Assembly (NCBI GenBank): GCA_016776905.1
Contig: JADHSM010000005.1
Coordinates: 121,403 to 185,402 of the forward strand
DNA: 64,000 nucleotides
Direction: 5' to 3'
From: Planctomycetota bacterium
Lineage (GTDB): Bacteria > Planctomycetota > UBA8108 > UBA1146
The translations under genes and the position numbers were made by a program. Below the pieces are notes generated by a model. It had not been told where the DNA came from and made no database searches. It saw only the letters and a program-made list of their open reading frames with translations. Of this stretch, positions 56,142 to 64,000 are shown piece after piece. The stretch's first letter is position 1. Each line of letters starts with the position of its first letter.

Positions 56142-57478
56142 TAGTGTCCTCCCTCTTCGCCACAGCAGTGATAGGCACTGTCATCTCCCGCGCCTCGACC
56201 TCCCACTGCATAGAGCAAGTGATCCGGATTCGATCGATCAAATACCTGCGCACCTTCCACCCATGTTTCTAAAATTTGGGTGTATATGCTAAAGGGGTCA
56301 CCACTCAATATTGCAAAGTCCGCATCTTTTCCAACGTCTAATGAGCCTGTCTGATCTTCAAGGCCGAGCATTTCGGCACCCGACAAAGTCAATGCTCTCA
56401 ACGCACCCTCACTCGTCATACCCGCGCGCACACCCAGTGCTGCCGAACGCAGGAAGAGACGACTGTCAGTGATCCAGTCGTCGGTATGGAAAGCCACGTT
56501 GACTCCTGCTTTTTCAAGAACGGCTCCATTTTCCAAACGAATGTCTCGTGCTTCTAATTTTCCACCGGGTGAGTCCACGACAATAATCGAACAATCGGCC
56601 CCTGCGGCGGCGATTTCATCTGCCACCTTCCAAGCATCACTCACATGGTGAAGAACCACTTCAAAACCAAACTCATCGCGAAGCCTCAAGACTGTCAAGA
56701 TGTCGTCATGGCGATGTGTGTGGTGATGCACAATCCGCTTTCCTTCGAGAGCTTCGACCAGCGCTTCCATACGCAGATCTCTCTCCGGCATCTTCTCGGC
56801 GTCGCCCTCTGCTTTGGCAATTTTGTTACGATACTCTTGCGCCTTAACGTATGCCTGGCGAACGAGAGATGCAGATTTTGCGCGAGTGCCCGGAAAAGGC
56901 GCGGATCTTTGCGAGTTAGTACCGTTGGCCATCTTTAGGCCGCCCATGGGCCAACCGGTATCGTCGAGAACCAGCAGATCATCGACAGTATTACCCTCGC
57001 GCAATTTAAGGTAAGTCGTCCGCCCACTGATCAAGTGGCCTGAGCCGGGCATTTGATTCACGAGGGTCAATCCCCCTGCACGCGCTCGCATGAAACTGGC
57101 AGATCGGACATCGACAGAATCCCTAGTCCAACACTCCGGCTGAATAGGCTCAGAGCTGTCGCCTCCACCTCCCCAACCGATATGGCTGTGGGTACAAATC
57201 AGTCCTGGAATGATGGTTTTGCCTTCAGCGTTAACCACTTCCGTTCCGGGTGGCAAGACTACTTGATCAGTAGCACCGATCTGTTCAATTTTTCCGTTCC
57301 TGACAACAAGTGTTCCATTTTCGATGACGGGACCTGATACAGGCATCAGTCTAGCACCTACAAATGCCTGTATATCAGCCGCTTCGACACGATCACTCCA
57401 GCCATTCAATAGCAACATCAGCACTGCTGTGATCGCCGAAATACGTGATAACACCGTCGATAATTTTCGAGACAACAT
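56141..57478 (-). CDS. Exported amidohydrolase
   Basis: 445 residues. The signal peptide is followed by the amidohydrolase fold: THSHIGW (HxH), the HHHTHRHDD block, LHHVSDAW, FHTDDWITD (catalytic Asp), and the composite-domain ending LEDQTGSLDVGKDADFAILSGDPFS. AGGAGG precedes ATG 57478. The C-terminus is His/Cys-rich (YHCCGEEGGH), perhaps a metal site. The pair is probably translated together and may form a heteromer. Confidence 0.85.
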   Translation of the reverse strand: MLSRKLSTVLSRISAITAVLMLLLNGWSDRVEAADIQAFVGARLMPVSGPVIENGTLVVRNGKIEQIGATDQVVLPPGTEVVNAEGKTIIPGLICTHSHIGWGGGGDSSEPIQPECWTRDSVDVRSASFMRARAGGLTLVNQMPGSGHLISGRTTYLKLREGNTVDDLLVLDDTGWPMGGLKMANGTNSQRSAPFPGTRAKSASLVRQAYVKAQEYRNKIAKAEGDAEKMPERDLRMEALVEALEGKRIVHHHTHRHDDILTVLRLRDEFGFEVVLHHVSDAWKVADEIAAAGADCSIIVVDSPGGKLEARDIRLENGAVLEKAGVNVAFHTDDWITDSRLFLRSAALGVRAGMTSEGALRALTLSGAEMLGLEDQTGSLDVGKDADFAILSGDPFSIYTQILETWVEGAQVFDRSNPDHLLYAVGGRGAGDDSAYHCCGEEGGH

Positions 57479-57675
57479 CTATGACCTCCTGGTGCAAAAT
57501 CACCACAGGAAATGGGGTTAAGGCTCAAACAGCAACGATATCCGAGGCCATGAGGGGGGGGAAGCATCGACACAGCAATCACGATACAATAGATATGGTT
57601 CTGGAGGGCCCAGAATCTCTATTCTTCATCTCTTGTGTCGCATGCACGCACTTCAAGTCAGCATGGGAGAATGAT

Positions 57676-58689
57676 ATGCCTCAACAAACGAAGCTCCACT
57701 CACAACGACTTCAAAGCTCAATATTGGCCCTCATCTTCATTCATTGCGCTGGACTCTCATCATTGTACGCCGATTTCGAATACCTCGATTTCACAAACAT
57801 GGCGGGTCTAACAATGGTGGGAAGCAGTTCTCAAGTTGTGAATCGTGTCCGTCTCACTCCATCGGCTTTGTCTCAGGTTGGCGCACTGTATACCACTGAT
57901 CGCATTCCTGTTTCCGAAGGCTTTGACACCACCTTTACGTACCAAATAAACCCCATCACCGGGGGTGCCGATGGCATGACTTTTTTGATTCAAAGCGAAT
58001 CGCCGACTGCCCTTTATAACAATGGCGGCCCCTTGGGCTACAGCGGCATGACGAACTCTCTCGCAATTGAGATCGACTGTTATTCCAACGGAAATTGGAA
58101 TGACCCCCCCGGGCATCACTTAGCAATTCATGGCGTTCTGGGAGCCCCCAATTCTGCAGACGAACTTATCGGTGGTTTGGCCATAGATACCGCTATTGGA
58201 AACGTTGCCGGAGTTCGGACGATGCGAGTTTATTACGATAGCGTCTCGCTACAGGTCTTCATCGATGATCTCACCACTCCAAGACTAAGCCTGGATATCA
58301 ATCTATTTGATTACATTGGTAGCGACGAGGCGTGGGTAGGATTCACTGGCTCGACTGGAGGGATCACCCAGATCAACGACCTACTCAGCTGGACTTTCAT
58401 CAATGAAGGCAGCACTTCATTGACCCGAGGTGATTTAAATCTAGACGGATCTGTGAATCTTCCCGATGCCATCTTTGGTCTCAGTTCACTCTTTGTTCCA
58501 GGTTCACCCGCACCAGCGTGCCAAGACTCCGCTGACATTAATGACGATGGATCTTTCAATCTTCCCGACGCTATCTTTTTATTGAGTGCACTGTTTGTGC
58601 CCAATTCCACGCCAATTCCTGAACCCTCAAACTGTGGAACAGATAATACAGATGACGGATTAGACTGTGCGGAGACTTCCTGTCCCTGA
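57676..58689 (+). CDS. Secreted legume-lectin-like protein with dockerin-like tail
   Basis: 337 residues from ATG 57676 (GGGAGA five bases upstream; longer frames lack a signal). Signal peptide (ILALIFIHCAGLSSLYA), then an L-type lectin-like jelly roll: TFTYQINPITGGADGMTFLIQ, SLAIEIDCYSNGNWNDPPGHHLAIH and MRVYYDSVSLQVFIDD. The dockerin-like tail has RGDLNLDGSVNLPD and DINDDGSFNLPD loops, ending CGTDNTDDGLDCAETSCP. The lectin fold fits carbohydrate binding; the ligand is unknown. Confidence 0.82.
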   Translation: MPQQTKLHSQRLQSSILALIFIHCAGLSSLYADFEYLDFTNMAGLTMVGSSSQVVNRVRLTPSALSQVGALYTTDRIPVSEGFDTTFTYQINPITGGADGMTFLIQSESPTALYNNGGPLGYSGMTNSLAIEIDCYSNGNWNDPPGHHLAIHGVLGAPNSADELIGGLAIDTAIGNVAGVRTMRVYYDSVSLQVFIDDLTTPRLSLDINLFDYIGSDEAWVGFTGSTGGITQINDLLSWTFINEGSTSLTRGDLNLDGSVNLPDAIFGLSSLFVPGSPAPACQDSADINDDGSFNLPDAIFLLSALFVPNSTPIPEPSNCGTDNTDDGLDCAETSCP

Positions 58690-58699
58690 AAACTGTGGG

Positions 58700-61600
58700 T
58701 TAGCGATCAGCTCCGATACCTTGCTGTAAACCCGTCACTTCCAAGACTCCATCAAGCTCATCCGGTGCGAGTTGACCATGAGGTCTACCTGCCGTGGTTC
58801 CGTCAGGAAGATCTCTGATTTCCCAGCCCATACCTTGCAAGCCTCGATGAATGCCTTCCCGATTTCCGCGTAATATCAGCCAGCCATCTTCGGGCGCGAT
58901 ACGATTGACGCCCCATGATCCCATATGAATTCTCAACCGTTGCTGGCCAATCAAACGATGCGTCTCTGTAGGGATCGGTCCATATTGATCACTGAGATCT
59001 TCAGTGATCACATCTAATTGCCCATTACGTAATGCTGTAGCGATCAGTCGATAGTGCCTCAATCGCTGACGGGTATCAGGAAGATAACTATCAGGAATTA
59101 GACACAATCCGGAAAGAATAATTTCGACATCTGGCGGCTCTTCGGCAGCGGAACCCCTCAGGCGCGCTACCGCTCTCTCCAATAATCGACAGAATAGATC
59201 GTACCCAACTGCGCCGATGTGTCCGGACTGTTCTTTTCCAAGGATATTACCCGCACCGCGAATCTCTAGGTCGCGCATAGCGATCTGGAAGCCGCTTCCC
59301 AAATCAGAATACTCTTCGATGGCCTGAAGGCGTGTCCTCGCCTCTGGTCTTATGGGTTGGTCATCCGGCACCACAAGATAACAGTAAGCCTTATTATGAC
59401 TACGACCGACTCTTCCCCGAAGCTGATGCAACTGTGCTAGACCAAACCGATCCGCACGCTCAACGATCAGCGTGTTGGCACTCGGAATATCCAAACCACT
59501 TTCGATGATGGTCGTCGATATAAGAACGTTGGCTCTTTTCTCGATGAACTCGATCATGCACTCTTCGAGTTCGTTTTCTTCCATCTGGCCATGGGCCACG
59601 ATGGTTTTCGCTTCCGGCAAGATACTTTCGACTCGTTGCTTACATTCATGGATGCTCGAAACCCGGTTATGTAACCAATATATCTGACCGTCTCTGTTGA
59701 TCTCTCGAAGTCCAATTTGGCGGAATCGACGCTCTTCAAAAGCGGTGACCTCTGTCTGAATCGGAGCCCTTCCTTCAGGTGCTTCGTGCAAACTAGAGAT
59801 GTCTTTGACCCCTACCAGCGACATGTGCAATGTTCGCGGAATAGGAGTCGCTGTCAGCGTTAATACATCTACGAGCCGTCGAAGTTGCTTTAATTTTTCT
59901 TTATGAGCCACACCAAATCGCTGCTCTTCATCGATCACAATCAATCCGAGATCTTTAAAGTGAACATCTCCCGAAAGCAATCGGTGTGTCCCGATAAGGA
60001 TATCAACTTCTCCTTGAGAAATTTTTTCCAAGACCAGATTCTGTTTTTTCTTAGAGAGGAAACGACTGATCGCTTCAACCTTGACGGGCCACTCGGCCAT
60101 CCTCTCTCTAAAAGAGACCAGGTGTTGTTGTGCCAAAACCGTCGTCGGAACAAGTATCGCTACCTGCTTTCCGGCAGCGACTGCTTTGAAAGCCGCGCGC
60201 ATCGCCAATTCTGTCTTTCCGTAGCCCACGTCTCCACAAACCAAGCGATCCATTGGTTTTGGTTTTTGCATATCGCCCTTGATCGCCTCCATTGAATGCA
60301 ACTGATCCGTTGTCTCATTAAACGGAAACGCATCCTCAAAGGCTTTCATCTTCTCGTCATCCTCCGGAAAAGAATACCCCGATCGTTCTGCCCTAATAGC
60401 CTGAACTTCCAGGAGCTCGCCAGCGAGATCATGAACAGAATCTTCTGCCTTGGCTTTCTTTTTCGACCAGAGCGAACCGCCAATCTTATCCAGCTTGCCG
60501 ACAGTGCGTCCTCCACCGATATATTTTTGAACCATATCGATGCGTTCGACGGGAACCAATAACGTAACGCTCTCGGCAAATTCGAGGACGAGAAAGTCTC
60601 CCTGTCTTATGCCATCCCTGACGGCCCTCAATCCTCGATAGCGAGCGATGCCATGGGTGACATGCACCACTAATTGACCTTCCTCTAGTTCGAGAAAGTT
60701 ATCGACAGCACGACCTTCGACTCTTTTGCGTTTCGTTTTTTCTACGGTTCGCTTTCGCCCCAAGGCGGCATTTCCACTCACGAAGATGCCACCTCCATCT
60801 TCGTGCCAACGGAAACCTGTTGAGAGTTGACCCAGGATCACCCGTACGCCGGGACCGACGCTGGCATCAGAAAGCACATCTCGAAACCGTTCCGCCTCTG
60901 CTTCCTGACGTAAGAACACAACCACTTCTTCACCGCGATCTGCGGTGTCAGCAAGAGCGGTTACAGTCCCTTCCAGAGATCCCTGATAACGATCTGCGGA
61001 GACAACGGGCAGCTGTAGCGGTCGATGTCCGCCTTCTGGAATCAAGGGATCTAGCTGTAAGCGGGCATGGCGCCCTGCTCTCTCCCAAAATCCTTCACAC
61101 AAAGGTTGACGATTTCCGCCGGCCCATTGGCCTACGAGAAACTGCACCTTGTCGATCACTTCTTTTGGCTCCCAGACCGCCACGATGGCGTTATCTGGCA
61201 GTACATCGAAGAGCAGACGTTGCTGCCCTGTCCAGCCACGAATAAACCATGACTCACGTGGAGCGAGGGTGAGGACAACCACCTCTAGGTCTCCACTGAC
61301 TTTTTGATCTCTCGGAGAGATCGACTGAATTAAATCGATTTCATCATCAAAGAAATCAAGTCGATATGGCACTGCGCTTTCCCGCGGCCACACATCAAAC
61401 AGCCCTCCCCGAATAGCAAAGTCACCGGGTCGGGCCACCTGTGGAAATCTTCGATATCCCGCTTCGACAAGCGCCTTGGCAAGATCCCTCTGAGATCGAC
61501 GATCACCTCGACGTAAAACTACTCTATGATCTTCACCAGTATCCTGACCCACGGGTTGCAACACTGCTTGCACGGGGGCGATCACAGTTTTTATTCGCCC

Positions 61601-61966
61601 CGTTTCCAACGCTCGAATTGTTTCAAAACGATCTCTGAAAGTATCAAGATCCGGTTCGGAATCTTCTTCGAAGAGACTTTCCCACATCGGGAATTCTCCG
61701 ATGGGATGAGGCGTGAAGGTGGACACGTCATTGCGTAATCTTTGAGCAGCATCGGGGCTAGAGGTCAGGATAATCAAAGGTCGGCCGACCTTCTCAGTGA
61801 TGGCAGCGACAAGAAGCCCTACCGCACCCTCACCGCATCTTCCCACATGTAAAACAGGATCGGAGGCGAGCCGCGAGCAGACCTCTCCCAGGACCGATGA
61901 ATCCCTGAGGATTCTTTCGATCAGAAGATCACGATCTATTTCGGCACTCCCATCTGGGGTAGGCAC
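58700..61966 (-). CDS. mfd: Transcription-repair coupling factor Mfd
   Basis: 1088 residues, GTG start with GGAG six bases upstream. Layout matches Mfd: UvrB-homology module at the N-terminus, an RNA-polymerase-interacting domain with VTHGIARYRGLR (about 430-500), a helicase core with Walker A in CGDVGYGKTELAMRAAF, DEEQ in VIDEEQRFGVAHKEKLK, and QLRGRVGRSHNKAYCYL, then a TRCF C-terminal domain. It strips stalled RNA polymerase and recruits UvrA. Standalone. Confidence 0.96.
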   Translation of the reverse strand: MPTPDGSAEIDRDLLIERILRDSSVLGEVCSRLASDPVLHVGRCGEGAVGLLVAAITEKVGRPLIILTSSPDAAQRLRNDVSTFTPHPIGEFPMWESLFEEDSEPDLDTFRDRFETIRALETGRIKTVIAPVQAVLQPVGQDTGEDHRVVLRRGDRRSQRDLAKALVEAGYRRFPQVARPGDFAIRGGLFDVWPRESAVPYRLDFFDDEIDLIQSISPRDQKVSGDLEVVVLTLAPRESWFIRGWTGQQRLLFDVLPDNAIVAVWEPKEVIDKVQFLVGQWAGGNRQPLCEGFWERAGRHARLQLDPLIPEGGHRPLQLPVVSADRYQGSLEGTVTALADTADRGEEVVVFLRQEAEAERFRDVLSDASVGPGVRVILGQLSTGFRWHEDGGGIFVSGNAALGRKRTVEKTKRKRVEGRAVDNFLELEEGQLVVHVTHGIARYRGLRAVRDGIRQGDFLVLEFAESVTLLVPVERIDMVQKYIGGGRTVGKLDKIGGSLWSKKKAKAEDSVHDLAGELLEVQAIRAERSGYSFPEDDEKMKAFEDAFPFNETTDQLHSMEAIKGDMQKPKPMDRLVCGDVGYGKTELAMRAAFKAVAAGKQVAILVPTTVLAQQHLVSFRERMAEWPVKVEAISRFLSKKKQNLVLEKISQGEVDILIGTHRLLSGDVHFKDLGLIVIDEEQRFGVAHKEKLKQLRRLVDVLTLTATPIPRTLHMSLVGVKDISSLHEAPEGRAPIQTEVTAFEERRFRQIGLREINRDGQIYWLHNRVSSIHECKQRVESILPEAKTIVAHGQMEENELEECMIEFIEKRANVLISTTIIESGLDIPSANTLIVERADRFGLAQLHQLRGRVGRSHNKAYCYLVVPDDQPIRPEARTRLQAIEEYSDLGSGFQIAMRDLEIRGAGNILGKEQSGHIGAVGYDLFCRLLERAVARLRGSAAEEPPDVEIILSGLCLIPDSYLPDTRQRLRHYRLIATALRNGQLDVITEDLSDQYGPIPTETHRLIGQQRLRIHMGSWGVNRIAPEDGWLILRGNREGIHRGLQGMGWEIRDLPDGTTAGRPHGQLAPDELDGVLEVTGLQQGIGADR

Positions 61967-62110
61967 CGGCTGCTCCGCTCTTATCCGCCCTGCCTGGAAT
62001 CTCTGGTTGAGAGATTCATCAGGAATCTGGAAATATTAGGATAACGGAGAAATGGGAAAAATCACCTGAACCCGCAAGGTCTATCGGAAGGGATTAAACA
62101 GTTCGCGATA

Positions 62111-62848
62111 TCAGGACTGGGTGGGATCTACGCCCAGCTTTTCGAGAGCGGCTTTTGCTGCCGACTGCTCTGCTTCTTTCTTGGTCGTGCCTTCACCAAT
62201 GCCAAGAAGTTCTTTTTTCAGGAGAGCCTGAATGATGAATTCTTTAGCGTGATCAGGGCCACTCTCACTCTTCACTTTATAGTTAGGAGTTGAGCCATCT
62301 TCCTTCTGTAAGTATTGCTGAAGGATCGATTTGTAATTCACCGAGTGTTCTTTTTGATTCACAGCAAGAACCTGATGGTAAAGGTTCCGAACAATAAACT
62401 CTTTGGCTTGCTCGATGCCGCCATCGATATAGATCGCTGCGATCACTGCTTCAAACACATTCGCCATAAGACTGTTGGGCAACTTACGTCGACTCGTGAC
62501 TCCTTTTCCAACAGCGTAGACTTCATCGAGTCCGAGTCTCATACTTTCCTCTGCGAGAGTATTTGTGGAGACAACAGCAGACTTGATCTGCGTCAGTTCA
62601 CCCTCTGGGCGATCTGGGAAAAAGTTAAAGAGAAACTCCGTCATCACCATTCCCAAGACCGAATCCCCTAAGAATTCCATACGTTCATTGCACGGATTAT
62701 CGATGGTTTTCAGCGAAGAGTGGGTGAGAGCCTGAACCAAGTGGTTCGGATCCTTGAAGGAATAGCCAATCCGTTTCTCACACGCCTCGAGGCGTTTGAG
62801 ATCGGAAGGTGCAATATTTTCGTGTTCAAATCCGCGAGGACCGACCAT
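62111..62848 (-). CDS. rnc: Ribonuclease III
   Basis: 245 residues from ATG 62848; the open frame continues to 62959 but its first 37 residues look non-family. The RNase III domain has NERMEFLGDSVLGM with the catalytic Glu/Asp pattern and the second acidic block NVFEAVIAAIYID. A dsRNA-binding domain ends the protein (NYKSILQQYLQ ... GEGTTKKEAEQSAAKAALEKLG). It processes dsRNA precursors such as rRNA. Confidence 0.94.
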   Translation of the reverse strand: MVGPRGFEHENIAPSDLKRLEACEKRIGYSFKDPNHLVQALTHSSLKTIDNPCNERMEFLGDSVLGMVMTEFLFNFFPDRPEGELTQIKSAVVSTNTLAEESMRLGLDEVYAVGKGVTSRRKLPNSLMANVFEAVIAAIYIDGGIEQAKEFIVRNLYHQVLAVNQKEHSVNYKSILQQYLQKEDGSTPNYKVKSESGPDHAKEFIIQALLKKELLGIGEGTTKKEAEQSAAKAALEKLGVDPTQS

Positions 62849-63164
62849 GACACTTATTTCCAGGAACGATCGCGGGCTCGAATGCGTCCCCCGGGGGGCG
62901 TACTTCCCGGAGGTCACGCATGCGAGCCGGAAACCGGCCAACAAAAGATATTTCGGCACTGGAACAGGCAGACTTCAGGAAAATCCCCAAATATCGAGGA
63001 TTCTTGGAGGCCTGGACGCCAAAAAGGCGAATGCCGACCTCCAGAGGGTCAGGTCACCCGTCGACTGGGCGTGCCGCTTACCTATAGTGGCGAGGATACG
63101 GTTCATGCATCGTGTCTGCAACCGGCCCTGCCCAAGCCATTGAGAGAATATAGAAAGACAGCCT
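62849..63164. other. Divergent rnc-pilT control region
   Basis: 316 bases without a supported gene. The stretch 62881-62940 is unusually GC-rich and holds a GCCGG-AAA-CCGGC hairpin (62926-62938) and a CCCCCGGGGGG inverted repeat. It lies in what would be the rnc leader, where RNase III often autoregulates, but no such mechanism is shown here. Confidence 0.4.
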
Positions 63165-64000
63165 ATGACAGACTCCCAGAAATTCAGACCCGTCTACGGT
63201 GTCAAAGACCAGCGTTGGAGCCTGCTCGATCTTCTGGAGCGCTTTGCCGATGAGACTTTTGTCTCTGAGGGGGTGCTACGGATCAGTGATCTGCATCTGC
63301 GTCCCGGGAAACCGCCTCACTATCGATTCGATGGCGAGCTCATTCCGCTTCCCGGAGGGTCAGATCTGGATGACGACACCGTCAAAACCTTGATCGCTCC
63401 AATTCTTCGTGAAGGGGCACTCGAACGTCTCGAATCAGGGGAAGACATCGATGCCTCATGGGATTGGCCTGAAAGGAATCTCTCCTTCCGGCTTAATCTG
63501 TTTCGTGCACGTGAAGGCACTTGTGCAGCACTGCGTGTTCTCGCTCGCAAAATTCCTCCCCCCGATCAGATCGGCTTCCCTTTCGAAGGCACCTGGAACA
63601 ACTTCCTCCAATTGGATCAAGGATTGGTCATCGTCACAGGCATCACCGGTAGCGGAAAATCGACCACCGTCTCGAGTCTGCTGACACATCGAGCCAGAGA
63701 GCGCAGCGAAAGGGTCATCACTCTCGAAGACCCTATTGAGTACATCCTTGAAGGTGAACGCTCACTCATCTCACAAAGAGAACTCGGTCAGCATCTGACA
63801 TCTTTTAGCGGTGGCCTTCGTAGTGCATTGAGAGAAGATCCCGATGTCATCTTCGTCGGCGAAGTGCGAGATCAGGAGACGGCGGCTCTCGCCCTCACTG
63901 CCGCGGAAACAGGTCACGTGGTCATCACGACCTTGCACACCAAAGACGCTCGCGGAGCGATCACCCGCCTCGTTGACCTCTTCCCTGGAGACCGCTCCAG
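63165..64000 (+). CDS. pilT: Twitching ATPase PilT, 3' end missing
   Basis: 278 codons are visible and the gene runs off the window. Walker A GITGSGKSTT is near residue 160. The Asp-box ITLEDPIEYI, Walker B EDPDVIFVGEVRDQETAALALTAAETGHVVITTLHT and the His-box match PilT of the GspE/PilT secretion ATPases. An N-terminal PAS-like domain precedes it. It retracts type IV pili. No clear ribosome site. Confidence 0.92.
   Translation, partial: MTDSQKFRPVYGVKDQRWSLLDLLERFADETFVSEGVLRISDLHLRPGKPPHYRFDGELIPLPGGSDLDDDTVKTLIAPILREGALERLESGEDIDASWDWPERNLSFRLNLFRAREGTCAALRVLARKIPPPDQIGFPFEGTWNNFLQLDQGLVIVTGITGSGKSTTVSSLLTHRARERSERVITLEDPIEYILEGERSLISQRELGQHLTSFSGGLRSALREDPDVIFVGEVRDQETAALALTAAETGHVVITTLHTKDARGAITRLVDLFPGDRS

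Overview
The window reads as a chromosomal segment of a marine-type Planctomycetota bacterium. That lineage call is an inference. It rests on three secreted proteins ending in the same dockerin-like EF-hand tail (R-G-D-x-N-x-D-G, N-x-x-D-A, L-F, then CGxDxTxD and a terminal CxxxxxC), on DUF1573, DUF1080, PhoD-like and M42 genes, on a MoxR/DUF58/von Willebrand operon, and on moderate GC with frequent TTG starts. No tRNA, rRNA, CRISPR array or intact insertion sequence was seen.

Layout. 0-7 kb: the end of a strongly basic low-complexity protein, a 6-bp tandem repeat, a DUF1573 protein, a PDZ/helical-toroid protein, a cohesin-plus-dockerin-like secreted protein, a zinc-protease-like lipoprotein and rmuC. 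7-12.4 kb (minus strand): a tightly packed operon of an AI-2E-type permease, an outer-membrane factor, an HlyD adaptor, a DUF2955 membrane protein and a small potassium-channel-like protein. 12.5-23 kb: recQ, a DUF3293 protein, an FG-GAP/dockerin-like secreted protein, an M42 peptidase, a surface-antigen barrel, aat and rarD. 23-28.5 kb: an overlapping moxR-DUF58-VWA (Bat-like) operon. 28.7-34.5 kb: two large exported proteins bracketed by the only two textbook intrinsic terminators found.

34.5-41 kb: a methyltransferase/UbiA-like pair in AT-rich DNA, then an apparent operon clpS - class III nucleotide cyclase - methyltransferase - DUF2017-like. 40.6-47.9 kb: a PqqB-like lipoprotein, a TPP riboswitch controlling thiC, a PhoD-like phosphatase coupled to a second zinc-protease-like gene, and a tandem DUF1080 protein. 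48-52.2 kb: an AT-rich methyltransferase, a single 824-residue reading frame that joins an amino-acid permease to a CDP-glycerol glycerophosphotransferase domain, and a divergent small-molecule kinase. 52.2-64 kb: a TPR protein with an in-frame 12-bp repeat at its start, a GT39-type glycosyltransferase, a tandem amidohydrolase pair in which one member has lost its metal motif, a lectin/dockerin-like secreted protein, mfd, rnc and the start of pilT.

The most unusual items are the permease-glycerophosphotransferase fusion, the operon joining the N-degron adaptor ClpS to a nucleotide cyclase and a DUF2017-like protein (with aat, the enzyme that makes N-degrons, also in the window), the potential cohesin/dockerin-like network of secreted proteins, and the channel at the end of the efflux operon. 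All functions are read from motifs by eye. No database search, structure prediction or RNA folding was run.
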